Below are positions 1 to 6,909 of a stretch of 23,438 nt of DNA, piece after piece. Source of the DNA: Chloroflexota bacterium (GTDB lineage Bacteria; Chloroflexota; UBA6077; JACQUR01). The stretch is taken from positions 1-23,438 of the forward strand of contig JACQUR010000052.1 in NCBI GenBank assembly GCA_016210245.1. The letters are read 5' to 3'. The notes below the pieces were generated by a model, which saw only the letters and a list, made by a program, of their open reading frames with translations, was not told where the DNA came from and made no database searches. The translations under genes were made by a program, and so were the position numbers. Each line of letters begins with the position of its first letter. Within the stretch, counting starts at the first letter, position 1.

Positions 1-346
1 AGCCCGCCAGTGGAGGCCTCCACGAGAAAATCAACAGAAACAGAATGTCTGCGCTCCCAGGCAGGCCGGCGCTCCGCGCGGAAACGTGACCCGCACCCGT
101 GGCGGTGGGTGAGGTGCAGAGGTCTGCGCGCGGCCTTGGGGTGAGCGCCATGGCGCTCCCGCTGTAGGGGCAGGCCCCTGTGCCTGCCCCCACAGAGGGG
201 GCACGGTTTTCGTAAGCTGCGCCAGCAACGCCAGCGCGTCGGGCGCCCTTGCCACGGCATGGGCAATGCGCTGGCCAGCCGGGTTCCGCAGGGTTGAGCT
301 GCGCGGCATAATGCCGGTGCCCCTCTCGCCGCGTCTCCACAGTTGA
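1..346. other. intergenic region with repeats, no supported gene
   Basis: No convincing gene. Around 41-60 lies a partial inverted copy of the 'gtctgcgctcccag' repeat that recurs near 8471-8857. Positions 143-158 form a perfect 16-bp palindrome (GAGCGCCATGGCGCTC). Positions 167-175 and 182-190 form a 9-bp GC hairpin (ggggcaggc/gcctgcccc). A long minus-strand reading frame crosses the region, but it continues antisense into the cytochrome gene and its composition looks repeat-derived. The stretch 210-320 could be an old decayed gene, but I recognise nothing in it. Confidence 0.5.
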
Positions 347-375
347 TTGCAGAACGGGCGATTTGGTGCGATAAT
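347..375 (+). promoter_or_regulatory. possible sigma70-type promoter of the decaheme cytochrome gene
   Basis: TTGCAG (347-352) and GATAAT (370-375) are separated by 17 bp. The -10 matches consensus at five of six bases, the -35 only at three. A transcript would begin near 382, leaving a leader of about 140 nt. That leader holds a short ORF (408-513, 34 codons plus stop), with an AAAGGAGG run at 421-428 inside it. Its role is unknown. Confidence 0.3.
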
Positions 376-520
376 CGGGCGCTCCGATCGTGCGTAGCAC
401 GTTGCCATGGATGTGCTATGGAAAGGAGGTGTGGAGGAGGGAAGAAGTCGTTCCTGTAGCGGATCGACCCGCATCGATCCGATCAACGCGACCAGTGCAA
501 GAGGGAGGGTGTAACCGATC

Positions 521-2575
521 GTGATCGCGAGGAGGATCGCAATCCTGGCCGCAAGTGTCATCGTGGCCACCGCGGCCGTAGCCATCCTGTACCTCTGGGA
601 CCCGCCGCTGGCTACCTCTCAGGTGGCCGGCTCGGCTGGCGGCGTCCAGCTCAAGATTCTCAGCGCCTCGATCCCGGCCGACCGGAAGCCGGTGGTGACC
701 TTCACGCTGGCCGACGCCGGGGGCAACCCGCTCCGCATCGCCGAACTCGACCAGGGCGGGCTGCGCTTCCTGATCGCCAGCATCCAGACCGATCCGGAGA
801 CCAGGAACACCAGGTACGTCAACTACGTGGTGAGCAACGTTCCCGGCAGGGACTTCCGGTTCGCCGGGAAGACGACCAGGCCGGCGCTGGCGAGCGCCTC
901 CCAGGCAGGCGTCGATACCGGCGGCACCTTCGCCGAGCTGGGAGGCGGCAAGTTCACCTACACCTTCGGCACCGTGCTGCCCGCCGACTTCGACGCGCGG
1001 GCAACCCATACGGTCGCCGGCTACGCCACCCGCGCGGCTCGGGCTTTCGTCTCCAACGACGCGTTCGACTTCGTGCCGGCCGGTGGAGAGGTCCAGGTGA
1101 GGCGGGAGGTGGTGAAGACCGACGCCTGCAACGCCTGCCACACCAACCTGGCAGCCCACGGCGGCACCCGAAGAGACACCAGGCTGTGCGTGCTCTGCCA
1201 TACCTCGCAGACCACGGATCCAGAAACGGGCAACCCCGTCGAGTTCAAGGTGCTGGTCCACAAGATCCACTCGGGGGCCAGGCTGCCCAGCGTGGTGGCG
1301 GGAACGCCCTACTTCATCGTCGGCTTCGGGCAGAACGCCATCGACTTCTCCGGCATTCGCTGGCCCCAGGACACCAGGAACTGCCAGACCTGCCACCAGG
1401 GCGCGCAGGCGGAGAACTTCAAGACCAGGCCCAGCGCCGAGGCCTGCGGGGCCTGCCACGACCGGTCGGACTTCAGTGCCGGACCGAACCATTCTGAGGC
1501 CACCCGGGCCAACTCGACCTGTGCGAACTGCCACAAGGCCGACGGACCCGAGTTCGGTGAGTCGGTCACCGGCGCCCACACCATTCCCGAGAAGTCCAAG
1601 CAGCTCAGGGGGGTCAACTTCCAGATCGTGAGCTTCACGGACACGCAGCCGGGCCAGTCGCCCACGGTGACCTTCAACATCAAGGACAAGGCCGGGCAGC
1701 CCATCGAGCCGTCGGAGATGGCCAGCCTGTCCCTCGTCCTCGCCGGGCCAACCACCGACTACGCCAACGCGGTGTCCGAGAACGCCAACCGCGCGACCCC
1801 AACCGACGATGGCAACTTCAGCTACACCTTCAACGCAAAGATACCCGACGATGCGGCCGGCACGTACGCGGTGGGTATCCAGGGCTTTCTGGCGGCCGAG
1901 CTGAGGAAGGCCTCGGGCGAGTTGCTCGAGAATGAGGAGGGCAGCACGCAGATCAGGGACGTGGGGTTCAACAAGGTGGCCTTCGGCGCGGTCACCGACA
2001 GCGTCCCCATGCCGCGCAAGCGGGTGGTCGACTTGAACAACTGCAACCGCTGCCATGAGACGCTGGCGCTGCATGGCGGTACTCGCAGGAACACTGAGTT
2101 CTGCGTGCTCTGCCACAACCCCAACGCCACCGACAGTGCCAAGCGCACCCAGGCGAACGGGCCGCAGCCTCCCCAATCGATCGTCTTCAACCGGCTGATC
2201 CACAGGATTCACACCGGCGAGGAGCAACAGGACAAGCCGTTCATCATCTTTGGTGGCGCGCCGAACAACCCTCAGCCGGTGAATCTGTCGGAGGCGCGCT
2301 TCCCGGCAGACCGGCGCGAGTGTACGAAGTGCCACCTTCCCAACTCGAATCTCCTGGACTTCATGCGCCAGGGCATTCAACCGGCGACGGTCCGCCAGGA
2401 TGATACCGTCGTCTCGGTGACGCAGCCAATACAGACGCTGTGTACGGGCTGCCACGACAGCAAAGCCGCCGTGGCGCATGCCGACACGATGACCGCCAGC
2501 GGAGGGCGTGAGGCCTGCACGGTCTGCCACGGCGAGCGCGGCGAGTTCGCGGTGAGCGCCGTACACCGAAGGTAG
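521..2575 (+). CDS. OmcA/MtrC-family decaheme c-type cytochrome
   Basis: Secreted multiheme cytochrome of 684 aa, of the family that carries electrons across or outside the cell surface to metals or other extracellular acceptors. Ten CXXCH heme sites are visible: residues 203, 223, 288, 309, 334, 508, 528, 601, 641 and 666. They form two five-heme sets, each beginning with the same layout (CNxCH, then HGGTRR, then CVLCH, then an IHxIH-type segment), so the protein is pseudo-twofold. Heme-free regions at about 40-190 and 362-490 correspond to the split-barrel domains of the family. The N-terminus is a signal/anchor segment (residues 5-25) without a lipobox cysteine. The start is GTG; GGGAGGG lies 11 nt upstream. 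No MtrA/MtrB-like porin partners are in the window. Family is clear from heme count and domain order; the electron acceptor is unknown. Confidence 0.93.
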   Translation: MIARRIAILAASVIVATAAVAILYLWDPPLATSQVAGSAGGVQLKILSASIPADRKPVVTFTLADAGGNPLRIAELDQGGLRFLIASIQTDPETRNTRYVNYVVSNVPGRDFRFAGKTTRPALASASQAGVDTGGTFAELGGGKFTYTFGTVLPADFDARATHTVAGYATRAARAFVSNDAFDFVPAGGEVQVRREVVKTDACNACHTNLAAHGGTRRDTRLCVLCHTSQTTDPETGNPVEFKVLVHKIHSGARLPSVVAGTPYFIVGFGQNAIDFSGIRWPQDTRNCQTCHQGAQAENFKTRPSAEACGACHDRSDFSAGPNHSEATRANSTCANCHKADGPEFGESVTGAHTIPEKSKQLRGVNFQIVSFTDTQPGQSPTVTFNIKDKAGQPIEPSEMASLSLVLAGPTTDYANAVSENANRATPTDDGNFSYTFNAKIPDDAAGTYAVGIQGFLAAELRKASGELLENEEGSTQIRDVGFNKVAFGAVTDSVPMPRKRVVDLNNCNRCHETLALHGGTRRNTEFCVLCHNPNATDSAKRTQANGPQPPQSIVFNRLIHRIHTGEEQQDKPFIIFGGAPNNPQPVNLSEARFPADRRECTKCHLPNSNLLDFMRQGIQPATVRQDDTVVSVTQPIQTLCTGCHDSKAAVAHADTMTASGGREACTVCHGERGEFAVSAVHRR

Positions 2576-2605
2576 CGCCCCGCCGAGCCCCGGCGGTTCG
2601 AGCAC

Positions 2606-2640
2606 CCCGGGCGGGAGGCCTCCAGCGTCTCCCGCCCGGG
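2606..2640 (+). terminator. GC-rich hairpin after the cytochrome gene
   Basis: Perfect 12-bp stem, cccgggcgggag (2606-2617) with ctcccgcccggg (2629-2640), and an 11-nt loop, starting 30 nt after the cytochrome stop. It has no T-tract, so it is either a weak intrinsic terminator or a transcript-stabilising hairpin. Confidence 0.5.
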
Positions 2641-2648
2641 CGCTAACG

Positions 2649-2716
2649 TAATGCGTAATACGTGATGCGTCATGCGACATGCCTCGCGTTACGTATTACG
2701 CATTACGCATTACGCA
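2649..2716. repeat. 'attacgcatta' inverted/direct repeat element
   Basis: Perfect 15-bp inverted repeat taatgcgtaatacgt (2649-2663) / acgtattacgcatta (2691-2705), followed by further direct copies of 'cgcattacgcat' running into the stop codon of the methyltransferase fragment. From memory, similar low-complexity elements recur in Chloroflexota intergenic DNA and give rise to spurious 'RITHYA'-type predicted peptides. Function unknown. Confidence 0.6.
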
Positions 2717-3028
2717 TCAGGACAGCGCCTTGCGCACCTCCACCCGGGTGCCCCGGTCGTTGGGCCCGGGGGTGAGCGACAGCACGTCGGGGCGAATGTG
2801 GCCGTAGCCCCCGACCAGCTCGATCGGGTTCAGGGGCGAGGGCGTGATGCGCTTGAAGTGGCGCCAGCCCTGGAACTGGTGGAGGGTGTTCGGCGCTACC
2901 GCGCCTGCCTCGTTGGCCACCAGCTTTGGGACCGAGCCGCTCATGGCGGTCAGGAAGCCGCCAGCCTCGTGGACGTGGGGCACAGCGTACCAGGGCTCAC
3001 GCATGCGGCACTTGTAGCGCGCGGGCAT
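2717..3028 (-). pseudogene. C-terminal fragment of an N6-adenine DNA methyltransferase (Eco57I-like)
   Basis: 103 codons from an ATG at 3028. The fragment contains YKCR (residues 5-8), PWY (12-14), a FLTAMS segment (25-30), a VANEAG segment (37-42) and NTLH (47-50). This resembles, from memory, the part following the catalytic domain in Eco57I-type class I SAM-dependent DNA methyltransferases, where YKCRxRxPWY leads into the DNA-recognition region. The SAM-binding and NPPY catalytic motifs are absent. Upstream, the minus-strand frame stays open but runs antisense through the peptidase gene and shows no methyltransferase residues. I therefore read it as a decayed end left after loss of the main gene, bounded downstream by the attacgc repeat. 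The family call rests on a short motif run. Confidence 0.55.
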
Positions 3029-3064
3029 ACCTCTGAGCACGCCCTGGAGAAAGCTCCGGCCCGA

Positions 3065-3070
3065 TATAAT
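3065..3070 (+). promoter_or_regulatory. -10 box (TATAAT) upstream of the P1 peptidase
   Basis: Perfect TATAAT, 52 nt before the ATG at 3122, a rare string in this GC-rich DNA. No good -35 lies at 16-18 bp spacing, so only the -10 is supported. Confidence 0.45.
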
Positions 3071-3121
3071 CGAGGCAGGCCCGATTGGCGCCCTGGGAGG
3101 AGGTGGCCTGGTTCCTCTGCT

Positions 3122-4111
3122 ATGCCCAATCCAGAATCGCTGACTGCCGTGCCCGGGGTGCTGGTCGGGCATCGCTCCGATCCCGTGGCGGCCACGGGCT
3201 GCACGGTGATCCTGTGCGCAGGCGGCGCCGTGGCCGGGATCGACGTGCGCGGCGCGGCGCCAGGCAGCCGCGAGACGGACCTGCTGCGGCCGGGCAGCCT
3301 GGTGGAGCGGGTCCATGCGGTGGTGCTGAGCGGCGGCAGCGCCTTCGGCCTGGACGCGGCGGGGGGCGTGATGCGCTGGCTGGAGGAGCAGGGCATCGGG
3401 TTCCCGACCCCGGCCGGCGTGGTGCCCATCGTGCCGGCGGTGGTGCTCTACGACCTGCAGCTCGGACGGGCCGACGTGCGGCCCGACGCCGACTGGGGCT
3501 ACGCCGCGGCCCAGGTGGCCACGGCGGAGCCGGTGCAGGAGGGCTGCGTGGGGGCCGGCACTGGCTGCTCGGTGGGCAAAGTGCTGGGGGCCCAGCGCGC
3601 CACCAAGAGCGGGCTGGGCAGCGCGTGCGAGCGCGGCGCGGACGGGCTCCTGGTTGGCGCCCTGGTGGCGACCAACGCCCTGGGCAACGTGGTCGATCCG
3701 GCCAGCGGCCGGATCATCGCCGGAGCCCGGCGGCCGGACGATAGCGGCTTCGCCGACGCCGAGGCGATCCTGAAAGCCGGGCGGGTCGGGGGCTTTGGCG
3801 GGGCCAATACCACCCTCGCGCTCGTGGCGACCAATGCCCCGTTGAGTGGGGCGCAGGCCACGCGAGTGGCTCAGATGGCCCACGACGGGCTGGCGCGGGC
3901 CATCCGCCCCGCCCATACCATGTACGATGGCGATACGGCTATCGTGCTTTCGCTGCCGGCCCCCGGGCTGCCCGCCGACGTGAGCCGCGTGGGCGCGATG
4001 GCCGTGCAGGCGCTCGCCGCGGCCATCGTCCGATCGGTCGCCCAGGCCACCGGCCTGGCCGGGCTGCCCGCGGCCGCGGAGTTGCCCTTCGTAGCCGGGG
4101 CAGGCTGGTGA
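3122..4111 (+). CDS. P1 family peptidase (DmpA/S58 type)
   Basis: 329-aa member of the DmpA/BapA (MEROPS S58) family, Ntn-fold aminopeptidases that cleave themselves into two chains. The N-terminal half holds GHRSD (16-20), the glycine-rich SGGSAFGLDAAGG (70-82) and CVGAGTGCSVGK (142-153). The self-cleavage site is best placed in GGANTTLALVATNAPL, with Thr230 or Thr231 as the new N-terminal nucleophile; DmpA itself uses serine, while threonine/serine variation is usual in the wider family. The start is the ATG at 3122; GGAGGAGG (3096-3103) lies 18 nt upstream, longer than ideal, but no other in-frame start is nearer. The last 22 bp of the gene fall in a 92-bp tandem duplication. Neighbours give no clue to the substrate, probably small peptides or amides. 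Confidence 0.88.
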   Translation: MPNPESLTAVPGVLVGHRSDPVAATGCTVILCAGGAVAGIDVRGAAPGSRETDLLRPGSLVERVHAVVLSGGSAFGLDAAGGVMRWLEEQGIGFPTPAGVVPIVPAVVLYDLQLGRADVRPDADWGYAAAQVATAEPVQEGCVGAGTGCSVGKVLGAQRATKSGLGSACERGADGLLVGALVATNALGNVVDPASGRIIAGARRPDDSGFADAEAILKAGRVGGFGGANTTLALVATNAPLSGAQATRVAQMAHDGLARAIRPAHTMYDGDTAIVLSLPAPGLPADVSRVGAMAVQALAAAIVRSVAQATGLAGLPAAAELPFVAGAGW

Positions 4112-4273
4112 GCGGGGGAGAGGCAGGGTGGGTCATCGTCCTGAAGGGAGAACTACTGCTCGCCGGGGCTGGAGCTGCCGCCGTAGCCGGGGCAGGCTGG
4201 TGAGCGGGGGAGAGGCAGGGTGGGTCATCGTCCTGAAGGGAGAACTACTGCTCGCCGGGGCTGGAGCTGCCGC
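4090..4273. repeat. 92-bp tandem duplication, two identical copies
   Basis: Copy 1 is 4090-4181 and copy 2 is 4182-4273; I see no mismatch. Copy 1 begins inside the last codons of the P1 peptidase and includes its stop. The second copy therefore repeats the gene's 3' end without affecting the reading frame. Full identity suggests a recent event. Confidence 0.9.
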
Positions 4274-4510
4274 CCTGAAGGGCGGGCCTCACGCCCAGGT
4301 CTGGGGGCCGGGGCTGCCGCCCTGAAGGGCGGGCCTCACGCCCAGGTCTGGGGGCTGGAGCTGCCGCCCTGAAGGGCGGGCCTCACGCCCAGGTCCGCCC
4401 TTCAGGGCGGCAACTTCTTGCCTCGGCTCACTTAGATCCCCTCCAGGCCCCCATCTCACGCCCAGGTCCGCCCTTCAGGGCGGCAACTTCCCCCTTCAGG
4501 ACGATGACCC
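4130..4510. repeat. element-like block bounded by 19-bp inverted repeats
   Basis: gggtcatcgtcctgaaggg at 4130-4148 (repeated at 4222-4240 by the tandem duplication) is matched by its exact reverse complement at 4492-4510. The block between contains only the 47-bp repeats and their inverted cores. This could be a small non-autonomous mobile element (MITE-like) or a hairpin-rich interspersed repeat. No transposase is present and I could not identify a target-site duplication. Confidence 0.5.
4273..4490. repeat. 47-bp tandem repeat, three units, followed by two inverted copies of its core
   Basis: The core ccctgaagggcgggcctcac starts at 4273, 4320 and 4367, a 47-bp period. After the third unit the core appears inverted (cgcccttcagggcggcaact) near 4396 and again near 4469, each preceded by tcacgcccaggtc. 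Units differ only at a few positions in the ctgggggc(c/t)gg(g/a) linker. There are no unique spacers, so this is not a CRISPR. The rest of the 4112-4611 gap holds no gene that I can see. Confidence 0.8.
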
Positions 4511-4578
4511 GGCAGGGCGAGCCGCTTGCCAGCCGAAACCGGTTGTGCCCGCATCCGGCTCTGCCTGGCTAGCTGGGG

Positions 4579-4584
4579 TATAAT
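4579..4584 (+). promoter_or_regulatory. -10 box (TATAAT) upstream of the RelA/SpoT gene
   Basis: Perfect TATAAT, 27 nt before the ATG at 4612, giving a leader of about 20 nt. The closest -35-like string (ttgtgc, 4543-4548) is too far away, so only the -10 is supported. Confidence 0.5.
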
Positions 4585-4611
4585 GTTGCAGGCTCGCGCG
4601 CGTGAGAGACG

Positions 4612-6828
4612 ATGGTAGCCCAGACCACCCAGATTCAGGCCGAGCACGCCTGGCAGGACTTGCTGGCCGAGGTCGAGAAGTACCTCGGGCCCGCCGACGT
4701 GGAAACCATCCGGCGAGGCTATGCCTATGCCGCCGAGTGCCACGCGGGGCAGCATCGCCAGTCGGGCGAGGACTACATCCTCCACCCGCTGGCCGCCGCT
4801 CAGACCCTGGCCGAGGTGCGCATGGACGGTACGTCCATCGTCGCGGCGCTGCTCCACGACGTGCCCGAAGACGTGGGCGTTCCGCTGAGCGAGATCGAGA
4901 CGCGCTTTGGGGCGGAGGTGGCGCGGCTGGTGGATGGCGTGACCAAGCTGTCCAAGCTGCGCTGGCTCACCATCGAGGAGGGCCGCGAGCGGCGGCGGGT
5001 CGACGAGCAGGCGCTCTGGGCCGAGAACATGCGCAAGATGTTCCTGGCCATGGCCGAGGACATCCGGGTGGTGCTCATCAAGCTGGCCGACCGCCTGCAC
5101 AACATGCGCACCCTCGGCCACCTGCCGCCCGAGAAACGCCGCCGCATCGCCCAGGAGACGATGGATATCTACGCGCCGCTGGCCAATCGGCTGGGCATCT
5201 GGCAGGTGAAGTGGCAGCTCGAGGACCTGGCCTTCCGCCACCTGGATCCGGAGCAATACAAGTATATCGCCACCAAGCTCGCCAGCCGCCGCCAGTGGCG
5301 CGAGGGGTACATCCAGCAGGCGATCTCGGTGCTGAAGGGGGAGTTCGCCAGCCACGGCGTCCGCGCCGAGGTGTCTGGCCGCCCGAAGCACATCTACAGC
5401 ATCTACCGGAAGATGCAGTCGCGGGGCGTCGACATCGACCAGATCTACGACCAGCTCGCCGTGCGGGTGCTGGTCGGCACGGTGCAGGAGTGCTACACCG
5501 TGCTCGGGATCGTCCACGCCCTGTGGCGCCCGCTGCCCGGCCAGTTCGATGACTACATCGCCACGCCCAAGGAGTCACTCTACCAGTCGCTCCACACGAC
5601 GGTGCTGAGCCTGGAGGGCAAGCCACTCGAGATCCAGATTCGGACCTTCGAGATGCACCAGATCGCGGAGTACGGGGTAGCGGCCCACTGGCGGTACAAG
5701 GAGGGGGCGCGCCCGGACCTCAAGTTCGACGCCAAGGTGGCCTGGCTGCGCCAGCTCATGGACTGGCAGAAGGATGTGGTCGGAGGCGCCCAGGAGTTCG
5801 TCGAGTCGCTCAAGACCGACCTGTTCCGCGACCAGGTCTACGTCTTCACGCCCAAGGGGGAGATCAAGGAGCTGCCCTCCGGCGCCACGCCCATCGACTT
5901 CGCCTACCGCGTCCACACCGAGGTGGGCCACCGCTGCGTGGGCTCCAAGGTGAACGGCCGGCTGGTCTCGCTGGACTATCGCCTCCAGAACGGCGACATC
6001 GTGGAGATCATCACCAGCAAGGGCTCGCGCGGGCCGAGTCGGGACTGGTTGAACCCGGGCCTGGGCTACATCCGGACTTCGCACGCGCGCGAGAAGGTGC
6101 GCCAGTGGTTCCGCCGCCAGCAGCGGGACGAGAACATCCTCCGCGGCCGGGAGCTGGTCGAGAAGGAGATCAAGCGCCTGGGCCTGGACAACGTCAAGCT
6201 GGAGGACATCGCCGACGCCTTCCGCTACGACAAGCTCGATGACTTCTTCGCCTCGGTGGGCTACGGGGATATCAATCCCCAGCAGATCGCCCTGAAGCTG
6301 GCCAGCGAGTTCCAGGAGCCGGTGGCGCCGGAGCTGCCGCCCACCATCGCTCCCGCGCAGACGCCGGTGGGCGGCATCCGCGTGCTGGGCGTGGGCGACC
6401 TGCTGACCCGCCTGGCGCGGTGCTGCAATCCCGTGCCCGGTGAGGACATCATTGGCTACATTACCCGCGGGCGGGGCGTGACCGTCCACCGCACCGACTG
6501 CCGCTCGGTGCTGGAGGAGGACGAGCGCGACCGCCTGGTGCGGGTGGACTGGGGGCGTACCGAGCGACAGACGTTCCCGGTCACCATCCGCATCGAGGCC
6601 TGGGACCGCGAGGGGCTGGTGCGCGACATCACCTCGGTGGTCGCGGACGAGAAGCTCAACATCAGCGCCCTGAGCGCGGTCACCCATCGCGACCAGACAG
6701 CAACGGTCTGGGCGACCATGGAGGTTTCGGGCCTCGACCGGCTGAGTCGGGTGATGGGCCGCCTGGAGGCGATCCGCGACGTGTTCAACGTCGTGCGCGA
6801 CGTGGGGCGCAAGGCAGCCGCGACGTAG
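4612..6828 (+). CDS. bifunctional (p)ppGpp synthetase/hydrolase, RelA/SpoT family
   Basis: Long RSH protein (738 aa, normal length) that makes and degrades the stringent-response alarmone (p)ppGpp in the cytoplasm. Domains in order: an HD hydrolase with HDVPED at 82-87; a synthetase with GRPKHIYSIYRK (256-267), YQSLHTT (324-330) and EIQIRT (340-345); a TGS domain at about 408-468 (VYVFTPKGEIKELPSGATPIDFAY start); a zinc-finger/RIS segment with CC at 604-605, H626 and C630; and a C-terminal ACT domain (about 657-735). The HDxxED motif is intact, so hydrolase activity is expected as well as synthesis. The start is the ATG at 4612 with a weak GAGAG upstream. The stop codon is followed at once by a large inverted repeat. 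Confidence 0.96.
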   Translation: MVAQTTQIQAEHAWQDLLAEVEKYLGPADVETIRRGYAYAAECHAGQHRQSGEDYILHPLAAAQTLAEVRMDGTSIVAALLHDVPEDVGVPLSEIETRFGAEVARLVDGVTKLSKLRWLTIEEGRERRRVDEQALWAENMRKMFLAMAEDIRVVLIKLADRLHNMRTLGHLPPEKRRRIAQETMDIYAPLANRLGIWQVKWQLEDLAFRHLDPEQYKYIATKLASRRQWREGYIQQAISVLKGEFASHGVRAEVSGRPKHIYSIYRKMQSRGVDIDQIYDQLAVRVLVGTVQECYTVLGIVHALWRPLPGQFDDYIATPKESLYQSLHTTVLSLEGKPLEIQIRTFEMHQIAEYGVAAHWRYKEGARPDLKFDAKVAWLRQLMDWQKDVVGGAQEFVESLKTDLFRDQVYVFTPKGEIKELPSGATPIDFAYRVHTEVGHRCVGSKVNGRLVSLDYRLQNGDIVEIITSKGSRGPSRDWLNPGLGYIRTSHAREKVRQWFRRQQRDENILRGRELVEKEIKRLGLDNVKLEDIADAFRYDKLDDFFASVGYGDINPQQIALKLASEFQEPVAPELPPTIAPAQTPVGGIRVLGVGDLLTRLARCCNPVPGEDIIGYITRGRGVTVHRTDCRSVLEEDERDRLVRVDWGRTERQTFPVTIRIEAWDREGLVRDITSVVADEKLNISALSAVTHRDQTATVWATMEVSGLDRLSRVMGRLEAIRDVFNVVRDVGRKAAAT

Positions 6829-6895
6829 GCTGCACAGGCGGGCCGCCTGTGCCACCATGGAGCACCGGTGGCACAGGCGGCCCGCCTGTGCAGCC
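6828..6895. terminator. perfect 29-bp inverted repeat between convergent genes (repeat element, probable two-way terminator)
   Basis: Arms 6828-6856 and 6867-6895 are exact reverse complements around a 10-nt loop (atggagcacc). Each arm also contains a near-palindrome built on gcacaggcgg/ccgcctgtgc, so cruciform formation is possible. The first base of the left arm is the last base of the RelA/SpoT stop codon, and the right arm ends 14 nt before the end of the convergent FecR-like gene. It resembles a dispersed 'acaggcggcccgcctgtg' repeat that I associate with Chloroflexota and similar genomes. Confidence 0.75.
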
Positions 6896-6909
6896 TGCCA
6901 GTGGTGCCT

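Noticed and set aside
416..2680. Long antisense ORFs, e.g. opposite the cytochrome (416-2680), the P1 peptidase (2717-3916), the RelA/SpoT gene (4456-5517, 5575-6858) and the molybdenum subunit (14358-16772)
   Set aside because: All are explained by GC-rich codon use on the opposite strand; their predicted proteins have no recognisable motifs, while the plus-strand proteins do. Only the last 103 codons of 2717-3916 carry family signals.
4128..4325. Small ORF in the repeat cluster
   Set aside because: Entirely built of the 92-bp and 47-bp repeats, without a ribosome binding site of its own that is separate from the repeat.
4273..4413. CRISPR array
   Set aside because: The 47-bp units follow each other with near-identical linkers and no unique spacers, and no cas genes are present.
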